Shown: positions 1 to 11,537, numbered from the stretch's first letter. The stretch is 34,485 nt of DNA from Acidobacteriota bacterium (GCA_016190995.1 JACPPN010000062.1:1-34485); one strand, 5' to 3'. The notes: generated from the letters alone by a model not told the origin. A program made the numbers and translations.

Positions 1-30
1 CGTTCACACATATCAATGGATCGCATTAAA

Positions 31-190
31 CATCTCCTAAGGCCAGAACGGTGACAGATGAAGCAAGTTTTCTGTCATGAGCCTTAGGAGCTGTCGTAGC
101 CGCGGCCGCCGTGGCGGCCGCGCCGCTAGTAGCGAAGGTTCGCCTGTCCCGGCCGTGTCTTGTCACTCGGCGGTTTGAGGCGAAGCTTCG

Positions 191-194
<4 letters not shown>
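31..194 (-). repeat. Dispersed repeat A, copy 1 (extended form)
   Basis: The core (129-194) has terminal inverted repeats of 16 bp with one mismatch: GTAGCGAAGCTTCGCC at one end and GGCGAACCTTCGCTAC at the other, read on the minus strand. Each arm contains a near-palindrome. Next to the core, 101-122 is a perfect hairpin (CGCGGCCGCC, two-base loop, GGCGGCCGCG). The segment 31-75 (CATCTCCTAAGGCC, then TGACAGATGAAGCAAG) is shared with the copies at 18812 and 33427. The kinase-hydrolase stop codon (TAG, 191-193) lies inside the repeat edge. Nothing else convincing is coded in 1-190. It could be a MITE, a REP-like element or a structured 3' RNA. Confidence 0.85.
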
Positions 195-3064
<2,870 letters not shown>

Positions 3065-3084
3065 TCACCCCTTGACTCAGTGAT

Positions 3085-3128
3085 CCTGAATCCGGCGTCA
3101 AGAGCGCTCACCGCAGAGTACACGGAGG
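3085..3128. repeat. Dispersed repeat B, copy 1 (short)
   Basis: This copy begins CCTGAATCCGGCGTCAAGAG and continues through CTCACCGCAGAG to CACGGAGG. It matches the arms of the copies at 10296 and 30164. It lies about 20 bp upstream of the kinase-hydrolase start, in the 5' leader, in the 152-bp gap behind the DNA methylase stop. Confidence 0.75.
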
Positions 3129-3216
3129 TGTACTCCTCCTACTATCGGCTTGGGCGGTCGAAGCAACTAGTACGGCCGGCGCGTCCCGTCGGGACCGTGC
3201 GTGGCGGCGAGCCGGG

Positions 3217-6200
3217 TCATGGCGAGCCCCCCTTGAACTGTTCGAACGCCACTCTCTTCTCTGCGTCCTCCACCAGCGGGAACGTCCCCAGCACGTGCTG
3301 GAATTCCGTGTCCGTCAGGCCGTACAGGCGCGCGACCAGTCCCTGCAGTTGCCCTGACAAGGCTGCGCGCTCCGCCGGCCGCATCGACAACATCGCCGCC
3401 AGCTTCGCGATGGTCGTCGCCACCGGATCGCCGCTCGGGAAACGTGGCATGGGAAGCCGTTCGATGACCGCGACGCTGACGTGCGTCGTGACGCGCGGGC
3501 GAACGAGATAGTTGGCGACGAAGCTGTTGAGCACCCCACACAGATAGGCCTGCTGCTCGTCGGACAGCTCGGACTGGAGGCAGAAGACCGTGTGCGTCGT
3601 GACCGCGCGGGCCGGCACGATGGCCGCGATGAGCGTCAGCCGGTTGGTCGGCGAAGCGACGTCGCGGTACGCGAGTCGTCGGCGTGTGAACCCGCTTCCG
3701 CGTCCGAGAAGCGCGCGCGCCGTCCGTTCGGCCATCCCGTATCGAACCATCCGGAGGGAAGCGGCGAATGGCTCGAGCTGCTTGCCTTCGACGACCGGAA
3801 TCATCTGCCGGTCGGATGCACGATGCGTCCAGTGTTGGAAGAAGCCCGGTTCCACCTCGACGAAGTGCTCGCGATCGTCGGTCGCATTCAGCTCGCGGCC
3901 GAACCGGATGTTCCAGCCCTCGGGAGAGCCGAACGGCGGGACGCGCGCGGAGATGCTGTCGACGATGGCGACGTCGAGCGGGGTGCGGAGCTCGGGAATC
4001 GCGCAGGCGTCGCCGGAAACTCGCGCGATGAAAGCCCGCGTCAGGGTGACGGGAAACGAAGCGGGATCACGCGCCTCGTCCGGAACCGTGTCGAGCGATG
4101 AGGGATCCCGCTCGCCGAAGCGGCAGCGCAGCCGTGTCGTGGACCCGCCTTTCGTGGAGGTGACGAGGAGGAACCTGACGCTGCGGTGAATCGGAAACAC
4201 GCCGCTGCGATTCTCGAACCCAACCAGCATGTCCGTATCGCAGCGGTCCAGGAGCATCCGACGCAATCCGCTGCACCCGCGATCCAGCGCGAGGCCTGAT
4301 GGAACGATCATTCCGAGCCGGCCGCCGCGCCGGAGCAGCGAATGAGCGCGCTCGATGAAGAGCTGATAGCTGTTCGGGTGTCCGTCCCGCAGCTCGCGGT
4401 ACACACCCGCGTCCCGTGCGAACCGCACGAGACGTTGGCGCCCTGAGCGCTCGCGCGCTCGCGCCTCCCGTTCCGCGCCGTCGGCCCGGACGACGTCCCA
4501 CGGCGGATTGCCGAGAATGGCATCGAAGCCGGGATTCGGCAACGGCCGGCCGGTCTCATCGAAGAAGATTTCAGGGAACTCGAGCGTCCAGTGAAAAAAG
4601 CGGTGCGCCGCCGCGATGCGCGCCGCCTCTTGCAACCAGGCCCCCAGCGGCGCGTCGACGCTGGTCGCCTGGCGCGCAAGAACCGCGTCTTGAAGCGCTC
4701 CAAATAGCTTACGCGACGGCACCGGTGAGCCGTCCCAGAACCAGCACGCACACCAGAGATCGGCTGCGCGCTTCCATCGCGCCAGCGGCGCCGCGGGCGC
4801 ACACAAGTCTTCGAGCGCGCGTTCCTTGTCGCGGACGATCGCGACCGTGTCGTCCGGCTGCAGCGCAAGGCGCCATCGCTCCGGAACCACGACGCTCATG
4901 GCGTTCGGCAGATCGGCTGGATCGAAGAGCGGCAGGCTGCCTGGCCGCCGTCTCCTGATCCTCGCGGGTGGCTGGCGCGCCAGGTCATCGAGCGAGGCGC
5001 CGACCAGACTGTCGCCCGCGCGGAAGTGATGATCGAGAAAGGTGAGCGGCCGATCGGCCGCCAGGGTCGCGAGCCACAATGACAGCCGCGCGAGCTGCAC
5101 GGCCATGGGATTCAGATCGACGCCATACAGGCAACGCTGTGCAATGGTCCGCCTGAACCCCGCCCGCATCCCGTCGTCGATGTCCGGCGACGCGCAGTCG
5201 CCGTTCGCGACGAGCGCGTTCTCGTACGCGGCCGCGAGATAGCGGCCCGCGCTCACGAGGAACGCGCCGCTTCCCATCGATGGATCGAGAACCCGGAGCC
5301 CGAGAATCTGCTCGGCGGTCGCCGTGTGCGTCAAGGGGTGGAGCGTCCGGCGGACGAGAAAGTCGGTGAGCGAGCGCGGCGTGTAGAACGTGCCGGTCGC
5401 CTTGCGGCGCGAGTCGCCCGGGCGGCGCGCGATCCGGACGGTGGCGTTGCGGCCGTCAGGCTCGAGTTCGGGCACGTAGTCGAGGACACCCTCGTAGACC
5501 GCGCCGAGCTGCTCGACGCCGAGATCTCGGTACGCGATCGGTTCCCGCCGATGCCCATCGCGCGCCACGCGGGTCGTCAAGGCCAGGACCGCGCGGCCCG
5601 CGAAGTGATCCCCGACGCGCGATTCGGCCATCGGCGTCCGCGAGGGCGCGAAGAGCCGGCCGTTGAACGGCGTCACGTGCAGGTCACCGGCGCGGCACCC
5701 GGCATGCGCCAGGCGGCAGATCGCCTGGAGCGCTTCCCACAGGCCTCGTGCCGGAGTTGTGTCGTCGATCGATCGGCGCAGCGATTCGATGGTGTAGCTG
5801 TCGCGGTAGACCGGATGCCAGACCGGCACCAAGTGGCGTGCCTCGGCGAAGAGCAGAAAGAGCACGCGGTAGACGATGGTGAGCGCCTGGTCGAAGCAGT
5901 CGTCCAGGCGAAGCGACACCTTGCCGCCTGGACGGCGTCCGGCGGCGAACGCGAGGAGAAGCTCGGACAGCGCCTCGCGGACGCCTTGCTGCAGGGAAGC
6001 GCAGACGCTCGACGCATGTCGATCCGAGGCCTGAAGGGCCTGCTCGACGAATGAAGGACCCTCGAACGATTCCGCCGCCAGGAGACGAAGCGCAAGCGTT
6101 GCTTTGCCGTCATCGTCCGCGAGCGCAGCAAGATCGATGTCCAGGTGGCGTCGCGCGTACGAACGGTGCGCGTCGACGAGGCGCAGCCATGAACCGTTGA

Positions 6201-6597
6201 AGCAGAAGCACCAGCGCGAGGCTGACGCGAGCGCCTCGCGCACGGCAGCACGCCATACGCCATTCAGGCTGGCGTTCCACGTCACGATGGCAATCGGGAC
6301 CCCGGTGCCCCGCGCGGTCGTCAGCAGGCCGAGGGCCGCCGCCGGAGTGTCCCATCTGACGATCTGCAGATCGAAGCCCAGCACCGCGGCGAGCGGAACG
6401 GCGGCACAGTCGATCAACAGGCGCAGCCCCGTCGCCGGTCCGACGCTTGCACACGTCTGGAGCCACCAGCGCCGGAACGCGCGGGCGCGCCGATCCAGCG
6501 ACGGTGGCGGCACGCTGCCGCCCATCTCGGCCAGCTCGGATTCGAGAAAGGAAATGGAAAAGAGAGAACCACGGAAGACGGCGGGCATGGAACCCAT
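3217..6597 (-). CDS. Eco57I/DrmMI-like adenine-specific DNA methyltransferase
   Basis: This predicted N6-adenine DNA methyltransferase has about 1126 residues. Counting from the chosen ATG, an N-terminal helical region of about 400 residues precedes 'YTPRSLTDFLV' (about 405), AdoMet motif I DPSMGSGAF (438-446), and the catalytic motif NPPW (697-700) within FDAILGNPPW. The last 300 residues resemble a TaqI/Eco57I-type target-recognition region ('PVVEGKQLEPF'). The start at 6597 is supported by a strong ribosome site (AAGGAGG, 7 nt upstream). A start at 6690 would overlap the helicase gene and adds an unconvincing leader. The stop-to-start gap from the helicase is about 37 bp, so the two are probably one transcript. 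I see no clear PD-(D/E)XK nuclease motif. The size, motif order and helicase partner resemble DrmMI of class 1 DISARM and also PglX/Eco57I-type enzymes; choosing between them needs a profile search. Confidence 0.85.
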   Translation of the reverse strand: MGSMPAVFRGSLFSISFLESELAEMGGSVPPPSLDRRARAFRRWWLQTCASVGPATGLRLLIDCAAVPLAAVLGFDLQIVRWDTPAAALGLLTTARGTGVPIAIVTWNASLNGVWRAAVREALASASRWCFCFNGSWLRLVDAHRSYARRHLDIDLAALADDDGKATLALRLLAAESFEGPSFVEQALQASDRHASSVCASLQQGVREALSELLLAFAAGRRPGGKVSLRLDDCFDQALTIVYRVLFLLFAEARHLVPVWHPVYRDSYTIESLRRSIDDTTPARGLWEALQAICRLAHAGCRAGDLHVTPFNGRLFAPSRTPMAESRVGDHFAGRAVLALTTRVARDGHRREPIAYRDLGVEQLGAVYEGVLDYVPELEPDGRNATVRIARRPGDSRRKATGTFYTPRSLTDFLVRRTLHPLTHTATAEQILGLRVLDPSMGSGAFLVSAGRYLAAAYENALVANGDCASPDIDDGMRAGFRRTIAQRCLYGVDLNPMAVQLARLSLWLATLAADRPLTFLDHHFRAGDSLVGASLDDLARQPPARIRRRRPGSLPLFDPADLPNAMSVVVPERWRLALQPDDTVAIVRDKERALEDLCAPAAPLARWKRAADLWCACWFWDGSPVPSRKLFGALQDAVLARQATSVDAPLGAWLQEAARIAAAHRFFHWTLEFPEIFFDETGRPLPNPGFDAILGNPPWDVVRADGAEREARARERSGRQRLVRFARDAGVYRELRDGHPNSYQLFIERAHSLLRRGGRLGMIVPSGLALDRGCSGLRRMLLDRCDTDMLVGFENRSGVFPIHRSVRFLLVTSTKGGSTTRLRCRFGERDPSSLDTVPDEARDPASFPVTLTRAFIARVSGDACAIPELRTPLDVAIVDSISARVPPFGSPEGWNIRFGRELNATDDREHFVEVEPGFFQHWTHRASDRQMIPVVEGKQLEPFAASLRMVRYGMAERTARALLGRGSGFTRRRLAYRDVASPTNRLTLIAAIVPARAVTTHTVFCLQSELSDEQQAYLCGVLNSFVANYLVRPRVTTHVSVAVIERLPMPRFPSGDPVATTIAKLAAMLSMRPAERAALSGQLQGLVARLYGLTDTEFQHVLGTFPLVEDAEKRVAFEQFKGGSP

Positions 6598-6615
6598 GTC
6601 ACTTCCTCCTTGTTG

Positions 6616-6632
6616 CCGAATCCCGAATCCCG
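6616..6632. repeat. Short CCCGAATC repeat before the DNA methylase gene
   Basis: CCGAATCCCGAATCCCG sits in the short gap between the helicase stop (6635) and the methylase ribosome site. The same sequence type recurs at 9376-9392, so the helicase gene is bracketed by it. Confidence 0.6.
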
Positions 6633-6634
6633 CC

Positions 6635-9184
6635 TCAGACGACCCCAACGAGCACCAACTCCATCTCCTCGCGCTCGCGTCGCGCGGCACCGGCCGCCGC
6701 CGCGAGACGCCGCTCCAGCTCTTCGATCAGCAGCTCGCCCTCGGTGGCCTGACGCGGTCCCTCCTCGCGCGCGCGGGGATCGAACAACCCCGGTTGATGA
6801 AGCTGGCGTGACTCGCGCAAGGCATGTTCGAACAGAACGCGGTCGCGGTCGCGCTGAGCGGCAGACCCGGCGAGATGCCGGTCCACTGCGGCGAGCTTCG
6901 ATCGAGCCTCGACGCCAGCGCGATCCGTCAAGATCGGCCGCCACTTCACGAGAAGCTCTTCGATCTTGTGTCGCGCGTCGACGTGAGCGTGGAAGCGCGC
7001 GGGGAGGCGCGCGGGAAGGTGCATAGCGATCATGTCGCTGTGGATCGGCCGGCCAGTGCCGTCGAGACACGCGAGTCGAAAGATCGCGAGAAGCCCCTGG
7101 CGGTTCAGGACTCGGCTTCTCCTCAACGTGCTCACCCAAGGGCCGCGTCGCTCGAGGTTGGCAACCAGCGTGGCCGAGTCCGCTCGCGACAGCGAGTGTG
7201 GCGCATCCGGTGGCGCGAGCAGCCTCCGGACGGTCTGGAGACGACCAAGCTCGACTTCCGCTGCGGCTGAGACATCGACGTGCCTGAAATCCGTCCCCGC
7301 CACCCCGGGGGAGTTGGCACGGGCCCCGGCGTCGTGTGCCGATCGACTATCGAGACCATTGATGGCATCAGAAAAGACGCTGTCGCCGCCGAGCATCGCG
7401 ACGGGAATCGAGTCCGCGGGAATTCGTCCCAGGACATCGGCCACGTCACCGATCTGGCGTCGCACGCGCTCGACCCGCGTGGCGAGTCGCCCGAGAAGGC
7501 TTTCCTCGCGCGTGCCCCGCGCGACGAGATGCGTCGCGTGCACGCGGCGCTGCTGCCCGATGCGATCGAGGCGGCCGACCCGCTGCTCGAGACGCATCGG
7601 GTTCCAGGGCAGCTCGTAGTTGACGACCCATCGCGCGCGCGCCTGCAGATTCAGGCCCTCGCCCGCCGCGTCGGTCGCCAGCAGAACACGCGCGCTGCCC
7701 GTGTTGAAGCGCTTTTCCGACTCTCTACGGTCGGCGCGCGAAAGGCCGCCGTGCAGGAGTGCGACCGTCCCCAGTGGCGCGACGGCTTCGGCCAGTCGGG
7801 CCAGGGTGTCGCGGTATTCCGTGAAGACGATCACCGAATCCGTGGTGCGACGGATCACCCGCTGGAGCGCGCGGCACTTGCTTTCGTGCAGCGCGGCGCG
7901 TCTGGCCGCCTCGAGCACCCGCGTCAGGCATGTCCGTTCGGTTGCCCGATCGATCATTCCCGGCGACGCGAGAACCGAGGCCGGTTCCTCGTCGGCCTCG
8001 TCCGTCTCACCCAGACAGCGTGGATCCTCGAAGGGCAGCGACCCCTGTTCGGCGGCCGCCCCCGGGTCGTCGACGAGCTGCAGGCGCCGCGCGACCGAGC
8101 GCGCCAGGGAGTCGGCGCTCGACAACGCGCGCTTCTGGAGGACGCACATGGCGACGATCGGCTGGCTCGTCTCGCGGCCCGCGGTTTCCGCGACGACCAG
8201 CCGGATGTACCGATCCAGCTCGTCGTGCATGCACCGTTCGTCCGGCGTTGTGGCCACGTGCAGCAGCTTCGTCACCCGCGTCGTGAGCTGCCCGACGTCG
8301 CGGCGCGTACGGCGGAACATCGCGATCGGGTCACGCGCGCGTTCGCCGATGCGCCCGATGCCGCACATCCATGCGAAGGCGGCGTCATCGCCCGCGTGTG
8401 GCGTGGCTGTCAGGAGAAGGACCCGGCGGCTGTTCGATGCGATGACGCGCGCGGCGGCGCCGCGGTCGGTGCCAATCGACGCGCCGTGCGCTTCGTCGAT
8501 GACGAGCAGATCCCACGGCACGCGACGTATCGCGGCCAGCACGTGCGCCTGCTTGATGAAATCGAGCGAAGCAATCGCAAGACGGGGGACCATCCACGGA
8601 TTGATCGACGATGGAAGCAGGGCGCTTTCCCGTCTGAGTATTGCGGCATCGAGGATCGAGACCTCGAGACCGAACCGATCCAAGAGCTCCTCGCGCCACT
8701 GATCGCGAATACCGGCCGGCGTGAGAATCAAGGCACGCCGCATGTCGCCGCGTGCCCAGAGCTCGGCGAGCGCCAGCGCCGCCTGCACGGTCTTGCCCAG
8801 TCCCACTTCGTCGGCCAGCAGCACGCGCGAGCTGAGGCCGCCGACCAGGGCGAGCGCGGGCTCGAGCTGGTAGGAGACGAGGGTGACGCGCGCGAAGGCG
8901 GCGACATGCAGGCCGTCGCAGGGCGCGGACGTTACCGCCAGGGCACGAAACGCGCGCGCCCACCGGCCGCGTCCGACCATCCGCACCGCTTCGGTCCGCG
9001 TGAGGCGATGCGGCCTGTCAAACGGACACAGAAAGGTGCGGCGCTGGTCGCGGTTGGCCGGCTCAACGCCCGTGACCGCTATGGCCGTGCAATCGTCGAA
9101 TGGCTGCACGTGCCGAACGCGCCACGCGTAGTCGCGCACCCGGACGAGATCGCCAGCTCGCACCTCGAATGACGGTTTCTGCAA
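6635..9184 (-). CDS. SNF2/DrmD-like DEAH-box helicase
   Basis: This superfamily 2 helicase/translocase has about 849 residues. Its N-terminal beta-rich segment (FEVRAGDLVRVRDYAWRVR) is typical of SNF2/RapA-like defence helicases. Counting from the TTG start, Walker A is ADEVGLGKT (about 124-132), the Walker B/DEAH box is VIDEAHGA (about 228-235) and motif III is TATPH (about 259-263). The C-terminal RecA lobe has VIVFTEYRD, ATDAAGEGLNLQ and QRVGRLDRIGQ. A final helical region of about 250 residues has no recognised motif. I prefer the TTG at 9184 because AAAGGTG precedes it and the 15 extra residues from the GTG at 9229 are cysteine-rich and unlike the family. It precedes the adenine methylase, and the pair resembles drmD-drmMI. 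It probably translocates on DNA using ATP. Whether it provides restriction cannot be told from sequence alone. Confidence 0.87.
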   Translation of the reverse strand: MQKPSFEVRAGDLVRVRDYAWRVRHVQPFDDCTAIAVTGVEPANRDQRRTFLCPFDRPHRLTRTEAVRMVGRGRWARAFRALAVTSAPCDGLHVAAFARVTLVSYQLEPALALVGGLSSRVLLADEVGLGKTVQAALALAELWARGDMRRALILTPAGIRDQWREELLDRFGLEVSILDAAILRRESALLPSSINPWMVPRLAIASLDFIKQAHVLAAIRRVPWDLLVIDEAHGASIGTDRGAAARVIASNSRRVLLLTATPHAGDDAAFAWMCGIGRIGERARDPIAMFRRTRRDVGQLTTRVTKLLHVATTPDERCMHDELDRYIRLVVAETAGRETSQPIVAMCVLQKRALSSADSLARSVARRLQLVDDPGAAAEQGSLPFEDPRCLGETDEADEEPASVLASPGMIDRATERTCLTRVLEAARRAALHESKCRALQRVIRRTTDSVIVFTEYRDTLARLAEAVAPLGTVALLHGGLSRADRRESEKRFNTGSARVLLATDAAGEGLNLQARARWVVNYELPWNPMRLEQRVGRLDRIGQQRRVHATHLVARGTREESLLGRLATRVERVRRQIGDVADVLGRIPADSIPVAMLGGDSVFSDAINGLDSRSAHDAGARANSPGVAGTDFRHVDVSAAAEVELGRLQTVRRLLAPPDAPHSLSRADSATLVANLERRGPWVSTLRRSRVLNRQGLLAIFRLACLDGTGRPIHSDMIAMHLPARLPARFHAHVDARHKIEELLVKWRPILTDRAGVEARSKLAAVDRHLAGSAAQRDRDRVLFEHALRESRQLHQPGLFDPRAREEGPRQATEGELLIEELERRLAAAAGAARREREEMELVLVGVV

Positions 9185-9296
9185 TGTGCACCTTTGAGCT
9201 CGGGCGCAGCAATCGCGATGCAGCGGCACGCGCTCGCCGTCTGGCGTGGGAACGCCGAGCGGCGTGCCTCCAGGAAAGGCAAGCGGGATACCAGTC

Positions 9297-9369
9297 GGGG
9301 CTTGGGACTCGGGGCTCGGGATTGGGGATTCGGGGCTCGGGCTCGGGACTTGGGATTAGGGGCTCGGGG
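9297..9369 (+). repeat. G-rich degenerate tandem tract with quadruplex potential
   Basis: Eleven runs of three or four G are separated by loops of three or four bases (CTC, ATT, ATTC, ACTT and similar) on the plus strand. It lies in the 220-bp gap upstream of the helicase, so the G-rich strand is the template strand for the minus-strand operon. GGATTCGGG at 9326-9334 can also pair with CCCGAATCC at 9376-9384. Confidence 0.8.
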
Positions 9370-9375
9370 TTCAAT

Positions 9376-9392
9376 CCCGAATCCCGAATCCG
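9376..9392. repeat. Short CCCGAATC repeat upstream of the helicase gene
   Basis: CCCGAATCCCGAATCCG follows directly after the G-rich tract and is complementary to parts of it. It matches 6616-6632. Confidence 0.6.
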
Positions 9393-9404
9393 TCGGACCG
9401 GACG

Positions 9405-10283
9405 CTACGGCGCGGGGACCGCTTTCGCGTAGATGTCGAGGAGGCTGCCGAGGCCCCATGACTCGAGCAGGCGCCGATACATGGTGACCGCCGTGGCGAA
9501 GCGGCCGCGTGGTGCGGGCATCGGCGTTTCCCGCAGCGTCACGCCGAATCCCGCCACCACCATCAGGCGCGCGAGCGTTCGCGGCGTGAAGAACCACAAG
9601 TGATGCACGGCCGCGTAGTGACGCCAGCGATGTCGCTTCAGGCCGAGGCGGCTCTGCCAGCTCTTGATGCGCGCACTGACGCCGGCGAGGTTCGGCACGG
9701 CGACGAGCAGAACGCCCCCTTCGTCGAGAAGCTCCCGCGCGCGCCGCAGCTGAACGAGCGGATCTGGCGTGTGTTCGAGCACCTGGTTGAAGCGCACCGC
9801 CGCGAACTTCCGATCGCCGAAGTCGATCGACTCGAGCGGGCCCCTCCACAGCCCGGTCGCGCTTCCCGCCGCCAGCGGGCTCAAGACGATGTCCATTCCG
9901 AAGACGCGCCAGCCTCGCTCGGACGCGAACCGGAGGAACGCCCCGGCGCCGCAGCCGACGTCGAGCAGGTCGCCGCGGTGTCCCGTCAGCCGTTCGAGAC
10001 GATCGAGCTGCCGCCCGAACATCGCGCGCTGCACGGGAGACACGGTCGCTTCGTGTGCCCGGTGGTACTCGTCCGTGTAGAGCGCGCGGGCGAGGTCGTC
10101 GGCCGGCGGACGCGGGCTGTGGAGCTCGAGGCCGCAGCGCGAACACCGCGCGAGACGAAATCCCTGGTAGTCGATGGCGAACGGCACTGGCGGGACGCCG
10201 CAGATCGGGCAATCGACCGGCTCGCGACGGGGCAGCGCGGCCTCGACGACCGCGCGCGGCTGACCGAAGAGCGGTTGGGCCAT
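9405..10283 (-). CDS. Class I SAM-dependent methyltransferase with N-terminal zinc ribbon
   Basis: This protein has about 292 residues. The N-terminus carries two Cys-x2-Cys pairs (CPIC near residue 20 and CSRC near residue 40) as in zinc-ribbon methyltransferases. AdoMet motif I is LLDVGCGAGAF (about 105-115), followed by GMDI as the acidic end of motif II. A later segment, FNQVLEHTPDPL, is the usual post-motif of the Methyltransf_11/23 group. Such enzymes often act on sugars, lipids or small molecules, and nothing shows the substrate here. The start at the ATG 10283 is set by AGGTGA about nine bases upstream, part of which belongs to the end of repeat B. The gene is the first of the minus-strand run leading into the helicase and methylase, but the 220-bp gap suggests separate regulation. 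Confidence 0.85.
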   Translation of the reverse strand: MAQPLFGQPRAVVEAALPRREPVDCPICGVPPVPFAIDYQGFRLARCSRCGLELHSPRPPADDLARALYTDEYHRAHEATVSPVQRAMFGRQLDRLERLTGHRGDLLDVGCGAGAFLRFASERGWRVFGMDIVLSPLAAGSATGLWRGPLESIDFGDRKFAAVRFNQVLEHTPDPLVQLRRARELLDEGGVLLVAVPNLAGVSARIKSWQSRLGLKRHRWRHYAAVHHLWFFTPRTLARLMVVAGFGVTLRETPMPAPRGRFATAVTMYRRLLESWGLGSLLDIYAKAVPAP

Positions 10284-10295
10284 CAACTCATTTCA

Positions 10296-10378
10296 CCTGA
10301 ATCCGGCAGTCAAAAGCTCTCACCACAGAGAGCGCGGAGCCCGCGGAGACTGGAAAAGCTGACCGCGAGCTCACGGAG
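10296..10378. repeat. Dispersed repeat B, copy 2 (half unit)
   Basis: It starts CCTGAATCCGGCAGTCAAAAG and continues through CTCTCACCACAGAG and GGAGACTGGAAAAGCTGA, which match copy 3 (30164-30300). The end facing the methyltransferase contributes to that gene's ribosome site. The copy lies in the divergent gap between the methyltransferase and the first LysR gene. Confidence 0.8.
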
Positions 10379-10495
10379 ATCGCGTCACGCGGCCGTGGAC
10401 GCTATTGCAGCGCGGTCCGGTCGCCGGAACCGGGATTCGCAGCCGGGCGACGCCAACACAAGTGCACCTCGGAATAGGCCCCGTGCCGCGCAGAG

Positions 10496-10504
10496 TGCTA
10501 GAAT
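10496..10504 (+). promoter_or_regulatory. Extended -10 promoter candidate for the first lysR gene
   Basis: TGCTAGAAT has the TGn extended -10 followed by TAGAAT, 59 bp upstream of the start codon. The same nine bases occur before the paralogous lysR at 29192, although most of the surrounding leader differs. No good -35 hexamer is visible, as is usual for extended -10 promoters. Confidence 0.5.
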
Positions 10505-10562
10505 GTCGCTCCTCCCGGGTCCACGGCGCTGGTGCAATCCACGTCGAGAATAGAGGTCAGCG

Positions 10563-11507
10563 ATGGACATCCATCAGCTCGAGCACTTCTTGGCTGTCGT
10601 CGACGAAGGCACCTTTACGCGCGCCGCCGGAAAGATGTGCCGGACCCAGCCGGCAGTGAGCCAAAGCATCAAGAAGCTCGAGGACGAGCTCGGTACCGCG
10701 CTCTTCGAACGCGACACCCACGATCTGACGCTGACGGATGCGGGCAAGCACTTGGTGGGTTACGCGCGGCGCATGATCCAGCTTCGAGACGAGGCGGTAC
10801 GATCGGTCGGCGAACTCCGGGAATTGAGCGCGGGCACGCTCGCGATCGCCTCGCACGAGACCGCGGCCCTCTACCTGCTGCCCGGACCGCTGCGAAAGTA
10901 CGCCCAACAGTTTCCCGAGGTCAGAGTCGGCGTCTCTCGTAGCCCGCTCGACGAGATCCCCCGGCGCGTGCTCGATCGAGAAGTCGACCTCGGCTTCGTG
11001 ACCGAGGACCCTGGCACGCCCGACTTGGCCTCGTTGCAAATGTACTCGGACGAGCTGGTCCTCATCGCATCGCCCGGGCATCCTCTAATCACCCGGAAGG
11101 TCGTACGAATTGGCGATCTGGGCAGCGAGCATTTCGTCATCCACCACCTGTGTGCTACCAGCGTCCGCAGGATTCTTCAGGTCTTCGACCAGCATCACAC
11201 GCCGTTCAGAGTGGTCGCCGAGCTCTGGAGCTTCGAGAACATCAAGGACTTCGTCGAGCAGGACATCGGGTTGGCCATCGTGCCGCGTGTCACTGTCCTG
11301 CAGGAGCTGCGCACAGGCCTCCTCGTCGAAGTGCCCGTCGCCGGCCTTCAGATTCCGCGCCGAACGCTCCTTCTCTTCCGGGATCGGTACGTGTCGGATG
11401 CCGCGCGCGGGCTGTTGAACATCGTGAGCACCTTTGACTGGAGCCGCTGGCACGCCGAGAAGACCGTCGGTATCGGAGCAGAATCGCGCGCCCTCAGAAC
11501 AGGCTGA
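10563..11507 (+). CDS. LysR-family transcriptional regulator (copy 1)
   Basis: This protein of 314 residues has the typical LysR N-terminal winged helix-turn-helix (residues 1-60; TFTRAAGKMCRTQPAVSQSI is the recognition region). It continues with a linker helix (RRMIQLRDEAVR) and a two-lobed substrate-binding domain (about 90-295). It aligns without gaps to the second LysR at 29192 and is about two thirds identical by eye, so they are recent paralogues. LysR proteins usually bind a metabolite of the pathway they control and regulate divergent or nearby genes. Its neighbours are the convergent TonB receptor gene downstream and the divergent methyltransferase upstream. The effector is unknown. 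The start is set by conservation with the paralogue; the nearby ribosome site (AGAGGT) is adequate. Confidence 0.92.
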   Translation: MDIHQLEHFLAVVDEGTFTRAAGKMCRTQPAVSQSIKKLEDELGTALFERDTHDLTLTDAGKHLVGYARRMIQLRDEAVRSVGELRELSAGTLAIASHETAALYLLPGPLRKYAQQFPEVRVGVSRSPLDEIPRRVLDREVDLGFVTEDPGTPDLASLQMYSDELVLIASPGHPLITRKVVRIGDLGSEHFVIHHLCATSVRRILQVFDQHHTPFRVVAELWSFENIKDFVEQDIGLAIVPRVTVLQELRTGLLVEVPVAGLQIPRRTLLLFRDRYVSDAARGLLNIVSTFDWSRWHAEKTVGIGAESRALRTG

Positions 11508-11537
11508 TGCGGCCAGCGTCCTAGCCTCGCAAAAGAA

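Noticed and set aside
7280-9172. Open frame of 630 codons antisense to the helicase
   Set aside because: It has no recognisable domain or ribosome site, and the minus strand carries all the helicase motifs in order.
3217-9184. BREX or classical type I restriction system
   Set aside because: No brxC, pglZ, brxL, hsdR or hsdS type gene is present; only the helicase and one large methylase are.
9297-9392. Possible CRISPR array
   Set aside because: The units are 6-7 bases and degenerate, with no spacers of regular length and no cas genes nearby.
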